From: JBKCUI01 sp052161605
GTDB lineage: Bacteria > Planctomycetota > Planctomycetia > Pirellulales > Pirellulaceae
DNA: 64,000 bases
Assembly: GCA_052161605.1 (NCBI GenBank)
Contig: CP197409.1
Reading direction: 5' to 3' (one strand)
The stretch's first letter is position 1. Every line of letters begins with the position of its first letter. Both the position numbers and the translations under genes were made by a program. The notes below the pieces were generated by a model. The model was not told the origin of the DNA. It saw only the letters and a program-made list of their open reading frames with translations, and ran no database searches. Positions 16,801 to 31,800 of this stretch are shown here, one piece after another.

Positions 16801-19800
16801 GGAGACAAAGTCCGAGTGGCTTCGGTGTATGAACTACCCGCCAATGCGATAGACGAAGACAATTTCGAAGCCGAAGCGGTCTATCAATACATGGGTACAG
16901 CCGCCCTGGTCGATTTGAACGCAACCGACTATTCCGACTATGGTTTATGGAAGAAGCTGGAACCGTTTAACATGCCTGAAGCCGGAATGAACGTGTCCGA
17001 CTCCGATTCCGTCGCCGTGGGAGGCTTGGTTGTTCGCAACGATGTCGACGGTAACGTAAAGGCCTATCTGTCGTATGTTACAGCATCTTCGATTGGCGAT
17101 ATCACCATTTCCGCCACGGGGAATCAGAACCTCGATGCAAGAACTGATAGCACTGTCAGCTCATCCGGAGGAAGTAAATTCGGCGATGGGGTTTCGCTCG
17201 CGATCAACGGCGTCATCGTTACCAATAACATGACTGGTTTTAGTGAAGCCTACACGAACAATAGCTCTATCACGACGACTTCAGCAGGGAATGATCCGGA
17301 CGACGCTCAAGGCGATTTCCAACTGGTTGCGGAAAACACGGCATCGTTCACAGCCATCAATACGAGCAGTACACAATCCGGCGATACGGCTGCTGGGGTT
17401 ACGCTCGCCTTTAACCGACTCGGTTATGCACCGGACAATTTGCTGTTCAATACGCTTCAAGCGATCTTTGGAACCATCTTAGGCGGCGATGCCCCAGTTG
17501 GTGCGAAAGCGTGGATGCGGAACTCACCTGTTTCCGCTGCTAACGATGTTTCTGTACTAGCCCACAATGACGCGATGTTGACTGCGGAGGTCACCAACGC
17601 GACGGCGTCGAATGCTGCCGCCTTTACCGGTGCTAGCGGAATGGCCGCTGCCGCAATCGTAGCGAGCAATATGGTCGACAGCGAAGCTTCGGTTACCGTT
17701 GATTTTACCTCTAGCTATTTAACCACCAACAACTTGAATCACGGCCCTATGGAGGCTGGTGGTTCGATCACGATTCGTTCAAGAGATCGGGCCGGAATCC
17801 TCTCTGACACGACATTAGAATCGACCTCTCAAACAACTAACCTCGGGGAAGATGCAGTCCTGGCAACCTTCCTCAGTCAATTCGAAAACACGTACACGTA
17901 TACCAGCAATTCAGGTACGCGACTTGTGTCCCCTTTGACACCGGTCCGCATCGCGCCCGGTTACACAGGCGGGGGGGTACCTGGCGGACTTTATCGATTT
18001 ATTGGAGTCGCCACCAACGCTAACCTCGGCACCGAAGACTATTCGAACGCAGCCCGATGGACCCGCGTCACTTTTGCGATCGAAGACTTCCTGCCGAATT
18101 TTGGAAATGTCACAGAATCTGATTCCATAGGCGCTGGTTTGCTTTTGATTCGAAACGATGTCAGAAGCGAAGTGACGACCACCATCGATCGCACCCATGT
18201 CAACGCAATCGGCAACATCTCGATCGCAGCCTTGGAACAAGCGGACATTATCGCTACCACATCGTCCCTCGTGACTAGCAGTGGTGGAAGCAATCAAGGC
18301 GCGGGGACCTCTCTCGCTATTAGCGGCGTGATTGCAACAAACATCGTCCTGAGCAGTGCTGTCGTCGACCTTGATGCTAGTTTGATAAGTGGCGGTGCAA
18401 ACCTGAGTGTACTCGCAGAGAATCGAAGCGGAATCGATTCCTCGCTCAACGCATCAGTGGAAACGGGAGATACCGGCGCGGGCGTTACAGCCGCATTCAA
18501 CTTGCTCGGTGTTCGCTCGCTGAATCTATTTGGAACGCTGGTGGATACCTTGCTTGGTATCAATTCCGATTTATTGATCGATGCTCCCGCTGAAGTCAAA
18601 GCGAAAGTCAACAACACGCCCATCAATGTGTCAGGCAACGTCAGCGTCGTTGGAGATAACTTTGCGGAACTCAACGCGAGCGTCACCAACTCGGTTGCTT
18701 CCAATGCAGGTGCTCTCACTGGAGCAAGTGGCAAGGCAGCGAGCTTTATCCTAGCTGCCAACCGCGTTATTACCGAGGCAGAAGCCGGAATCGAGTTCGC
18801 CAATGGCTTCAGCAATCCTACTGTCAACGCTGGTGGTTCTGTCGACATCCTGGCTGAGAATCGGGCTGGCAATTACAGCAACACTAAGATGGTTGCCTCG
18901 AGCGAAACGATCAACGATGGCGGACTGTCGATCGCAAAAAACAGCCTCATGGGGCTCGATCCAACCCCATTTACCTATCTCAGCAGTGATGGAACCCAAA
19001 CAGTTCAGTTTGGTGATACTGTACGATTGACGCGGGGGCACTCCGCTGGTGGTAATGGCGGCAGTCGCTACAAATACATGGGTGAAGAAGCGGACCTTGA
19101 TTTAATCAATACCGACTTCAGCGACACGGGGTACTGGCGCGAAGTCTCACTAGTTCGTTTGATTCCATCAACTGGAAACATCTCTGATTCCGACTCCACC
19201 GCCGTCGGTGGAATCATTATTCGTAACGATGTGCGAAGCAGTGTCGATGCGTATTTAACGAACACAACCGTTACAGCAGTGGATGACGTATCGGTTCAAG
19301 CGATCGAACGAGCAGCGATTACAGCGGCAATCGATGCATCTGTTACTTCGTCGGGGGGTAGCCAAACGGGGAGCGGCACTTCGCTCGCTGTGAATGGAAT
19401 CATCGCAGTCAATCTTGTTCTGTCTAGTGCGGAAGCACTCGTTACAGATGGAACCATCACAACGACCGATGGTGACATTATCGTTCACAGCGAAAACTCT
19501 TCGTTGTTGGTAGCTCGCAACAAATCCTCGGTAGAGACCGGGGACACCGGCGTCGGCATCACGCTGGCATACAACACGATTGGCTACGAAACACAGGATA
19601 TTCTCTCACAGACCTTTGACGCTCTTTTCGCAGGTGATTGGTTCGCTCGCGAGAACGCCTCCAAAGTCCACGCTGTGGTAACCAATACGCCGTTGGTCGC
19701 TGGTGGTGGAATTTCGGTGACTGCCGATGCAACCGCAACAATCCGAGCATTAGTCTCGAACGAAGTCGCCTCGAATGCCGGTGCCTTGTCGGGAGCAAGC

Positions 19801-22800
19801 GGCAAGGCGGGAGGCGCGATCCTCTCCAGCAACGTCGTTTTGGCTGATACGAAAGCGACGATTCAAAAGCCCAATGGTGGTAATGGCCAAGCGACTGCGA
19901 ACGGTGGCGACTTTATCGTTCAGGCAAACGACCAAGCCAACATCACTGCCAACACGAAACTCCTAGCCACCTCCTCGACCACTAACGATGGCGGCCTTTC
20001 GCTCGTGTTCAACGCGATCGCCGATCTGATCGGCTACGATTTCACAGACCGCTCTGGTGTACAGACGTTGTCTCCATTAACGATCGTTCTGCGTGATGAT
20101 GCCGACTACACCTCGTTCGATTTTGCCGACGTGCTCAGTCGCGGTCAGCGAGTTCTGCTGGAGTTTGACACCGAGTATGCCGCCAAGGGAGATGTTTTTG
20201 AGTACATCGGTGCTGATGACTGGGAAGGGGTCGATCTAGACATCGTCGACTATAGCAATACGACTTTGTGGCGAAAGCTGAATGGTCAGATCGAACAACT
20301 ATACATGTATATTGGTCCTACTCAGAGTATCAATCTCGCGACGACCAACTACGACGACACCAATCTTTGGCAGACCTTGCCCAGCATTCAACCGACCGAT
20401 CTGATTCCTGGCCTAAGCCTGAATAGCACCTCGTCAGATTCGCACGGTTTCGGTGGCCTATTCGTTCGCAACGCGGTTCGTACCGGCGTCGAAGCTTTGC
20501 TGGATAACTACACAGTTGAGGTACACGGTAACCTAGCTGTTATTGCTAACGAACGAGCGACCATCAACGCCAACAATGACTCCACTGTCACGAGCAGCGG
20601 CGGCAGCATGGCTGGTGAGGGTGCCAGCGTTGCTCTGAACGCTATCGTCGCAACGAACGCTGTCCAAGCTTCTGCCAAGGCTCTCGTCGAACGTAGTTCT
20701 CTTACCGCATCTGCCCACGGGGCCAGCCTTGGCGATATCGAGGTCGAAGCGACCAATGCGGCCCGTATCCGCGCCACGACCGCCAGTACCGTTGAAGCCA
20801 ACGGGCACGGCATCGGAGTGACGCTTGCATTCAACACGGTTGGTTACATCCCGCAGAATTTCCTTTCGAACTTGGTCAACGTCATCGCAGGCAATTTGCT
20901 CGCAACCAAAGATCCTGTCCAGACCTTTGCGTTGATCAACAATTCCTTGATCAATGCCTCGGGATCCGTCGGTACCAATGCTCGCGCATCGGGAGCGATC
21001 GATGCCTTGATCACATACGCGGGCAAAACCCTTTCGGTCACACCAGCGGGAGGGAGTGATACCCTCAACGTCGGTGCAACAATCGCCTTGAACACCGTCG
21101 CGACCGACACGCAAGCTCAGATCAATTCGCCACTATCTCTCACGACTGGAGGCGACTTGACAGTTTCTGGGAACGACAATTCCCGAGTGATCGCAGATGT
21201 CCAAACCAGCTCTATCGCCGTTGGTGCAGGGACAGGGGATTCCAGCGGTGTCGCCGTCGGATTGACTTGGGCACGAAACGAGCTCGACAATAATGTTAAC
21301 GCTAAGATCGTGAATGCAGGCACCCAAGCCGCTCCGGCAGCCGTGGGTGGTGATCTTCTCGTCACGACTTATCGACGGGGTGCCATTGTCGCTACGACCA
21401 CAGCGACAGCCATCGGATTGGCTGTGAGTGCCTCGGGGGCCAAAGCGGTCAGTGGTGGGGGGGCTATCGGTGTCAATTACCTCGCGGGTTCCGCAGTTGC
21501 TGAAATCGTTGGTAGTGCGATTCACGTCAGCGGCAATATCGATTCAGACGGTGACGCGACGATTCGTAGCGATGACGCGTCGAGAATTGAGTCGCTCGTG
21601 CGTTCAGTGGCGGGATCGGTCGCTGTGAGTGGTGGCAAATCTCCTGCCTTCGCACTCGGGCTTTCGGTCGCCAAGAATTTCATTGGATGGACCACAGACC
21701 AAACCGACCACGACTTTACCGATAACAACACAGCGGCTGCCGTCGATCAAGGTGAAAAGGTTCGCATCCTGGCTGGGCCTCTGCAAGGAAACGTTTATCT
21801 GTTCGTCGGTCGAGGGCTCATCCATTTTGGCCCACCTCAAGTCATCGATTTGACCAAGGAGAACTTTGAGGATCGAAAGCGATGGAAACTGGCTAGCACT
21901 CGAGCGTCGGAGTATTCTACTCTCGCATCGGTTGATGGAACTGTGTTGAACATCGTAGGTCACCTCAGTGTGACAGCCGACAGCGTTTCCACCATTGGTG
22001 CTAAAGTTCTATCAGGGGCGGTCGCTATCGGAGTCGGATCGCAATCCAGCTTCGGTGCCAGCATCGCCGGGGTCGTTTCCGTCAATACGATCGAGAGCAA
22101 CGTTCGTGCTTCGATTACGAACACGCCGGTCATTATCGCGGACCCAACTCTACCTGCGATCATCGCGGATTCTATCCATGTCACAGCCGATGAGGCAGCC
22201 AGAATTGGATCGGTCGCAGGTGCTGCGTCGATTGCTGCTTCGGTTACTGGCCAGAGTGGTATCGCTGGGTCGATCGGATTGTCACTGGCCTTTAACGATT
22301 TGACCGGTGGGGCGTCTGCCACGATGTCAAACAATGGTATCGTAGCAACTCGGAGCGGCGACCTATACGTTTCTTCAATCAGCCGTGCAGCTCCGCTGTT
22401 CGACTTCTCGCTCGCCGCGAACTCACTATCCGCGGCACTGCTCGACGATGCTTCGGTCCAAGACCTAGATAACGGCGATACGACGCTCATAGACGAAGCT
22501 GCCATCGATGCGGCGGCTGACAAGATCATCCTCGGTCATTTAGCAGCGACTCTAAGTGCAAATGGCGAAAAGCTGCCAACAGTGGATCGACTGCGAGGAG
22601 GTTGGACCTACACGACGGGTGATGGCACGCAAACCATCCAGAGCGGGCAAACCGTGTTGCTGGAACGTGGGTACCGCTCGGGCGGTATCGGCGGCGATAT
22701 GTACGAGTACATCGGAACGACTCAGTCGCGGGACCTCGGCACCCAAGACTACAGCAATACCGCAATATGGAGGCGGGTGGACCCAGAGCTCAAGTTATCT

Positions 22801-25800
22801 ATCCTCGAGCCAGGAAAGTCATGGCTTTTGGTAACAGGCGACGGCACCAGTTACACGTTAAAGCTTTCGGCTGTAGATCCGACCCGTTTAGAAGTTTCAA
22901 GAAGCAGCATCAGCGCCATTTCGGTGGCAGCTTCGCTCGCGATCGGTATTGGTGGTCAAACGGGGATCGCTTTCAGCGGAGCCGGAGCTATCGCGATCAA
23001 TAGTGTACAAACACAAGCAGAAGCGATCGTCGATCGATCGGAAATTACGGTTGCTGGTAGCATGAACGTTAGTGCAGCCAGCACCGCCGCTATTCAAGCG
23101 ACAGTCGTGGCAGCCTCCATCGCCGCAGGCATTGGTGGTAGCAATGGTGTAGGGGCATCGATCGGAGTTGCGGTCGCTCAGAATAACATCGGCATGGGAG
23201 ACAACAATGAGACTGGCACCGCTTCGATCGTGGCTGCTGTTCGTCAATCCGACGTCCATGTCAGCAACGGGCTGAGTGTCATATCGACTGCTGATCAGAC
23301 GATTGGCTCGACCGTCTTTTCGGGATCGGTCGCTATTGGTGGTGGCGGAACTGCTGGAATCGCCGCTAGCGGATCGGGTGTCAATGCCGAGAACCGCATC
23401 GGCTCCCACGTTGTCGCAACCATCGACTATGGAACAAGCGGGCCGATAGGAGAAGTGACCGCTGCATCGGTAGAGGTGCTCGCGGCAGATCGTTCGACTA
23501 TAACGGCCTATGCGGCAGCAGTCTCGTTGTCGGCAGCAATCGGTGGAACCGTGGGCGGAGCAATCTCGGTCGGGGCGACCTATTCCAAGAACGTTATCAA
23601 CACCTCTGTAGAAGCCTCGATCAAACAGAGCTCCGTCGAGTCGACGACTGGAGGAATTACTGTTGATGCTGCACAGCTTTCTTCGATCCAAGTCTTCGCC
23701 GGGGCTGCTTCATTGGCGTTGGGGTTAGGGGGGACGGCTGGCATCGGTATCTCTGGTGCGGGAGCGGATGCAAACAATATCATCAATGCCTCGACCAATG
23801 CGTTTGCATTGAACAGCAGTCTTACCAGCGCAGGCAACATTGACATTGCAGCCGACAGTAATTCTACGATCAATGCTACTGTACTAACCGCTTCGGTGGG
23901 AGCTGGCGTAGGTGGCACAGCAGGGATCGGAGCATCGATCGGCGTAGGTTTAGCACGCAACATTATCGGTTACAGTCCTGCAACGGTAGGTTTCAATCAC
24001 CTTTCCGGGGCCACCGTCAACGGCCTAACTTTAGGAACCCGAGTCAAGATTCAATCGGGTGTTCGTGTCGACGAAGTCTACGAATATGTCGGGACCAATC
24101 AAGCTGGGTCCATCGATTTGCGTGCCATGGACTACGGTGATTCCAAACTATGGAAGCGAGTCGACTTGTTGGCAGGTCAATCGCAGGTAAGAGCCTATCT
24201 AGAGAACACCTCGGTTGATGCGTTTGGGCATCTTAATCAGACCGCTATCTCGCGAGGAACGATCGAAGCCGAGGTTTTTGCTGGCTCGATCGCTGTTGGG
24301 GGAGCGGGCGTTGCAGGTGTCGCGTTGAGTGGTGCTGGAGTCGGTGCCGAAAATCGTATCGCAACCCACGTTCATGCGGGAATCGATGGAGATGCTAATA
24401 CTCGTATCGAAGCGAGGGAAATCGTATTGATCGCGGATGATATTTCCGCGATCAAGGCCAAGACGGGTGCGGCCTCGTTGGCTGCTGCGTTCGGGACCGT
24501 TGGGGTGAGCATCAGCGTTGGTGCGGCTGTTGCCTACAATGAAATCGCGAACGATGTCTCGGCGTTCGTAAGTGGTTTGGGCATGGGATTGCTTGCTCGC
24601 GATGGAAGTCTCACGCTGCAAGCTTCCGAAAATGCAACCATCGTTAGCGAAACACAAGCCGCCTCGATCGCCGCCGCAGTCGGTGGGCTAGGAGTTGGAA
24701 TCAGTGGTGCTGGGGCAGGTGCGACGAATGTCATATTGAGTGATGTGAGTGCCTATCTGGAAAATACCGAAGCGGTTGTTCAAGGTGATGTTACGATCTC
24801 AGCAACCAGTTCCTCTACCATTCGAGCGGAAGTCTTCGCGACCTCTGTCGCACTCGCTGGTGGGGGCGTTGCAGTCGGTGTTTCCATCGGTGCCGCACAA
24901 GCTAACAACTTTATTGGATTCGATGCTCGTGGGAGCGTTCAATCTGCGGGCATTCGAACTTGGATCGATAATGCCTCGCTGATTGCTCATGGAGAATTGA
25001 ATCAATCGGCCATTTCAACCGCGACAATCATTGCCACGGTTAATGCTGGTTCAGCGGCGGCTGCCATCGGCGGTTTCGGCGGCGCTGCTAGCGGTGCGGG
25101 GGTAGGCACCGTTAACAAGATCGGGCAAACCATCGAGTCTCGAATCACGAACAGTATAGGGGCGGGAATCGCGTCTATCGGTGGTTCGTTGATTGCTGAA
25201 GATAACTCCACCATAACCGCTGATGCACAAGCGGCATCGTTGGCAGCGGCATTGACAGTTGGGGCGGCGGTATCCGTTGGCGTTTCGCTAGCTGAAAACA
25301 CCATTTCCAATATTACTCGAGCCTACATCGAGAATGCTACACTTAAGAATCCAGCCAACTTTAGTACAAGCAGCGGGACTCAGTCGTTAACGGTCGGCCA
25401 GCGTGTACGAGCAGCAAGCGACTATAACCCGAACCTTGGTCGACCTGGAGCCATCTATGAGTTTCTAGGGCTCGCAACCGATCATGAGTCATCTGCTGGC
25501 TCGGTGTTCGTCAACGAAGGACAACTCGTCAGAGTCTCGCAGGGACATACAGCGGGCGGAAGTGTCGGAGCCGTTTACCGGTTTAATGGAATTCCAGACA
25601 ACTACTTCTCGCTTAACGGAACGCAAACCATCGGACCGGGCGATCGCGTTCGCTTGGCCGTAACCTACGATCCAACGCTGGGAGTGGGAGGAGCTGCCTA
25701 TGAGTTTCTTGGTACTGACCCCACGTCGATCAATCTGTCAACGGAGAACTACCTCAATGCGTTGTTGTGGCGTGATGTCTCACGCGTAGATCTAAGCATC

Positions 25801-28800
25801 CAAGATTTTTCGAACACCAACCTTTGGACAAATGTTTCGTCGGTCGCGCTTGGTTCACAAGACTACTTCGACACCAACGTTTGGCGTGAAGTGGTCGATG
25901 ACTTCTCAATCCAAGCAACCGAGAACGCGACCATCGTCGCTAGCTCGAGAGCGGCGAGTCTTTCAGCGGGGCTAGCTGCTGCGAGTGGTGGTGGAGCCAA
26001 TTCGATCAATACGATCAACACCACGACATCCGCATTCATCACGAGTTCGGAAGTCGTCATCTCGGGTGATTTGGAACTCAATGCCTTAGAAACGGCAAAC
26101 GCAAGCGCGGTCGTCGGTACGCTAAATGTTGCGGCTGGAATTATTTCCGTTGCTGCGGGCGGATCGGTTGCCCGAGTCGATTTTAATGGTAACGTCCAGA
26201 GCTCGATCAACAGTTCGCAGGTAACTGCACGTGATATCGAAATGATATCAAGCAGTACCCCCAAAGGAGTTGCGAACGGTTTCGGGGTCAACGCGGGAGC
26301 CTTGGCCGTCGGCGTTTCCTCTGCCACCATCAATGTCCAACCCACTGTATCGACCACCATAAGTGGAACCGTCAACGCTCGCTCCCTTCACGCTGGATCC
26401 ATGCTGAACCTGCCGGACAGCGGAGAAACCTCTAGCGTAAAAACGACAGGTTCGAGCGGTGGATTGATTGGGGTCGATTCGACTCGAAGTGTTGTGAATA
26501 ACAATGCTAACGTTACGAGTTCCATCGCCAATGGTGCAACACTGATGGTCAGCGGTGCGACATCCTTGCGATCGACTGGTTTGGGAGATCACGTTGTCAC
26601 TGCCGACAGCTATGCATTCGGTTTGCTAGCCGCCGGTATCGCTTCGGCTCGGGTCAACAACCAGTCGAGCGTGACATCTTCCATCGGAACAGGAGTCACG
26701 TTCACGGGAGGTTCACTTTCCATTACCGCAGACAACTCCCAAGCCCAGTTCGCTGATACCTTTGCGGGAAGTGGTGGTATTGCGGCAGGTGCATCCGCCA
26801 GTGCTACAACGGTCAACAATGGTACTACGAACGTCACGATTGGTAACGGTTCTGTGATTGACCTCACGGGTGATCTGAATATTACCAATCACGGAGATTC
26901 CGAGGTCAATGGTCGCGTCAGGACATTCGCTGGTGGTTTATTGGCAGGTGCCGGTGCACGAGTGAACAACACCGTTAACGCGACAACTCTTACGGCAATC
27001 GGAGGCTCCGTTACGATCAACGCTGCCGGGATTCGCGTTGACACATCGAGTAGCTCGACCAAGCCGGATATGGATTCCGAGAACATTCGGGGTACGACGG
27101 GCGGATTGATCAGCGGTGCAAGTGCCAAGAGTGTTTCCAACTTCGATTTCAACACGCAAATCACCGTAGGTAGCAACGCAACGCTGAACATTACGGGTTC
27201 GCGCGTTCAGCCTGGTTCGATAAGCCTCAGCACGCTCAACCAGATCTTTGCTAGGGACAAAGTTAACTTCACGACCGGTGGAGCTTTCTCGGGAGCAAGT
27301 GCCGACAGCATTATTCGCAACAATGCAAACGTTTCGCAGGTCAGCATTGGGACGGGAGCAACCCTCACCAGCCTTGGCGATATCTTGCTTTCTGCACGCG
27401 GTACCGGTGATGTCAAAACGAAAACGAATGCCGAGACCTTTGGTGCTGCCACTGTTGCCATTGCGAATTCGATCTCCGAGATCACTCCGCACAATACCGT
27501 CAACGTTGGAGCCAACGCCACACTGCGTGCCTTCGGCGACTTGAATCTAGCAGCGGGGACCAGCATCGATTTCAACCGAGATCGTTACGCCTTGGATGCC
27601 AAAACGGACACCTTCGCCGGTAGTGCCATCCCGATCGATTCGATCGATTCTCAATCCAACCTCATTCAATTCAACACTATCAACGTTGCCGCTGGCTCTC
27701 TGTTGGAATCGGCTCGCGATATTCGACTGCACGCAGAACGTCTCGGGTTGGCCGATATGAGCAGCACGGCCAAGGCCGTTAACTGGCTTAGTGCGGCTTC
27801 TGGTGCCTTGAACTCGGCCCTAGGTGGTCAAGAAATGCTCGGTGGTTCCATCTTTGCAGAGGCATATGGGGTCGTACAGGTGGAGGGTACCCTGCGGACT
27901 GGAATCCATCGACACCAAGAATTGATTCTGGGAGCCGTAGGTATGGACGGCATACCGACCGGTTGGGATCGTGACGCGGGAGTGATCACCACCTATTCTG
28001 CAAGCGACGGAATCAGCTTTGATTTCGGTACTGAGATCCTTGAGTCAGGGTTGATGCAACAACTGGATGCTGCTCGAGTAAATCTCGAACTGTATCGCAA
28101 TACCAATACCGTTTTGCGTGATTTTTACACGACAGAAATCAGTCGGATCGAAACAGAATTGCTGTCCAAGGGGCTCGCTGTAATCCAAGCCGACGGATCG
28201 CTAACCGCTAGTGAAGTTTACGTCATGAGCGTGAACGTCAATCCGATCTGGGCACAAGCGGGAGTTATCGACGTTCGAGCAGACCAATTGACAGGAAGTG
28301 GCATTATCGATGCCCCGAGCGATGCGTCGGTCAATGTCATCAATCATACACCTGCCCAATTGAACATCCTGGGCGTCACGATCCCCGAAGCCAACGGAGG
28401 CTTATTCTTGAATGGTGTTCGGACAGGGACCAACGCGAGTCTCAACGACCTAAACAATCCCAACGGGTCTGCAAACTTTGCTGCACTACCCCCTGTGGCA
28501 CCACTGACCGATGGCGATGGTAATCCCATCCTGCCTTCGATTACGTTAACCAATACCTTTGATTCTAATCTCATCGTTGATGACGATTACACAAATCCCT
28601 CCATCGTCGTTAAGGGAGATGTCACCAACTATTCTGGCAGCTTCACAGCGTTCAATCAACGCGGTGACATTATCTATCGAGCCAGTATCCGTGCCGCTAA
28701 CGTAACAACGATCGCAGGGGGAAGCGTCTTTATCGATGGCTTGACAAGCTACAGTGTTGGAGGGGATCCGTACGGCAAACTCAAGAGCTTGGGCAATGGT

Positions 28801-31800
28801 ATCGGTGCTTACAACACTCAAGCTGCCCTCGACAAAATACTTGAGCAGTCGAACCAAATCAACTTGCTCGGCGATACAGTTATCATCAGTGCTGAGTTTT
28901 TGAATATCAACGGTATCATCCAGAGCGGTAAAGATGTTTACTCGATGACGCTCGATGCATCTGTAACCAATGAGATCAACAATATTCGTAGAAACCCGTC
29001 CGGTCCAAGGCTGACCAAGCTGAGCAAGTCCAATCTAGACTTTACCCTCTTCTATGACCGAGTTGAAAACAAGATTGTGGTCCGCGAAGTGCGTGTCAGT
29101 GGCGGCAACATCCAACTGACAGGTCACATTCTCAGCACCGGAGCCGGTTCGATTCGAGTGCTCGATGGCTATGGCACCATCCAAATCGATAATCAAACAC
29201 CATTCGATGTTGCCATCGATCGCCTCGATGCCTCCCAGCGAGGTGCAGGTACATTGTTGATCGCGGATAAAGCCAAGGGAACTCCGTCCAACCCGCTCGC
29301 AACTCTTGTGACCGAAAGCGGTACCTACGAGCCCGATGCCAACTGGCGATACGGATTCTCGGTCGGTATGAAAACGGCGACCCGAACGACTACCACTTAC
29401 GGTAGCTCCGCTTGGCTCGGCATCGATGCATTAGCCGCCGACCCTGGCAACGTGCGCACTGGTCCCAATACGGAAGTGCTCGAACAGCCCCGACTGTTAC
29501 CCGCTGGTTCGTACTTCTACAAGGCCGGCTCTGCTTTAGGGGACTACACCCATTCCCAACAGGTAAATAACCTGGAACCACCTCGATCCTATAAGACTCG
29601 ACAGTGGTCAACCAGCACTTGGTACGGCAAGAAAACCGAGTATCAAACTTGGGTGGATGAGATTAAGCAGGAAACCGTAAGCACCCATACGTTCCGTGCT
29701 GATCGCCCGATTCAGATTACGATGTTCGGAGCTCAAGAAGGTAATGTCAGTGTGACCTCCAACGCCGGTGGGAATATCCTAATCCAGGGTCCTATTCTCA
29801 ACCCGACTGGTCTGACAACATTAACCTCTAACGCCTCGATTCTTCAAACCAATGACGGTGCGACGATCGGGGGACGCCAAGTTGTGCTCAATGCAGGGGC
29901 CAATATTCGCGACGTTCGAACGAATGTGAATAGCAGTGCACCGCAAGCTGGTGTCTCCGCATCGGCACCACAGCGAATCGATATCTATCAAGCTAGCGGT
30001 GTGCTGCCAATTATTAACATCAACTCGACCAATCGAGGCTTGGTGCAAGTGGGGTCGCAGAGCGGTATTGTTTCGGCCGCTCACTATGCTGGCAACAACA
30101 ACATCATAGGTGGATCGATCTATCTAGATGGTGGAACAGCGGGCATTGGTGCAGAAGATCGATATCTGCGAATCGACAGTGGTAATTTGACCTCGAACAA
30201 AGTAGGGGCAACTGCAACGCAGAGTATTTTCCTGGTCGAAACAGCAGGAAACATGCATGTCGATCAGATTATTTCGACCATTGGCGATATCGGTCTCGTT
30301 ATCGTTTCGGGTGGATTGATCGATGCCAACGATTTCGCCATACGAGACGAGCGAACCTACAATGAATTACTCAACGGCGTTTGGTCAGATCTCGGTCTCA
30401 CCGAAGGATCCGGCGCCCTCGCAAAAATAACCGAAACCCTCGAGACTTTCGCCGCGAGTAAGACCCGCGAGTATCACACCTACTGGAAGTGGCGTAACAC
30501 GCAAGCCGATCCAACGGAGTTCGATCCTAGCCATACCATCGCAGTTACCGGAAGCGAACTCGATTTCTACCAGTCGTTCTATGAATCTGAGGGGACCGCA
30601 CAAGGGCTCACGGGCGCTGACTTGCAAGCCTACATCGACAACGCGATCGCCACCCTGGAAAATTCTCGGACTCAGCAGTACCTAACTCTGCATTCGACTT
30701 TTGCAGCTTATGATCGTGGTGGCTACGATGCAGGTGACTTGACCGCATCTTATATCGAGAACTTTTCCTACACCCTCAGCGATGTTGAACATGACACCCT
30801 GGTCGGAAGTATCAAGGTTTGGACCGAAGAGGAGTTGCTGAACACAATCGGTGCTGGCTTGATGAAAGAAGTCACCAGTACGCAAGTTGTCATAGAAAAC
30901 GATAATCTGATTGGGCGAAACATTACCGTCATGGCGCTCGGTGGCGGCGTAGGCACCTACAGCGAACCAATCATTATCGATGTAACGCCACGCCCGCTAC
31001 AGCTCACCAACGATGAGCGAGTGGCATTAGCCGCTGCGGAACGAACGGACGTAGTCTTTGTAGCAGGAACAATCGTAACCGGCACGATGAACTTCACTCG
31101 TGACGCAGTTAATGGCGACCAAATCATTCGAAATGATGGTGGCGATTGGCTAGCCGATGGCTTCCAAGCTGGTTTGTTCGTACGCGTCAAAGGGGACACC
31201 GGCAATATCACTGAAAATCAAGCGTTCGTTCGAATCCTTGATGTGACTAGCGATACGCTTACGATCGAACACCGCTCCGCGACCGTCGCAGAAACGAACC
31301 GATTGGTTACCATTACACCGGTGGCCGACGATCCGAACGCGCCTGGTATCGTCATCACGGCCATCGAAGTCGGTCAGCGGGATGATGTTAACATAACGGC
31401 ATCGGGTACTTTACATGTAGTCGCAGGAGATGCGGTCTTTATCGGATCGCAAAACGATTTCTCGATCGAGTATATCCAAACCAGCGGAATCCTCGCCGTG
31501 AAAACGGGCGGAGGTATTGCCAATGGTGCCGTCGATCCCGACGCAGCCATGATTCTATCCGATGATCTTCTGCTCGAAGCTGCCACGGGAGGAATTGGAA
31601 CGCAGCTACTACCCATTCGATTGAATCTACTTCCTAATGCGTCGTTTACTGCTCGAGCTCAGGAGAGTGTTTACATTGTCGAGCATGTCGGCAACTTGAA
31701 CGTGGATAGCGTCTTCTCTCGCTCGGGTGCGATCAACTTGACCACGCTTGCAGGATCGATACTCGACAACCTCGGAGGGGATCTCAACAATCTAAAGTCC

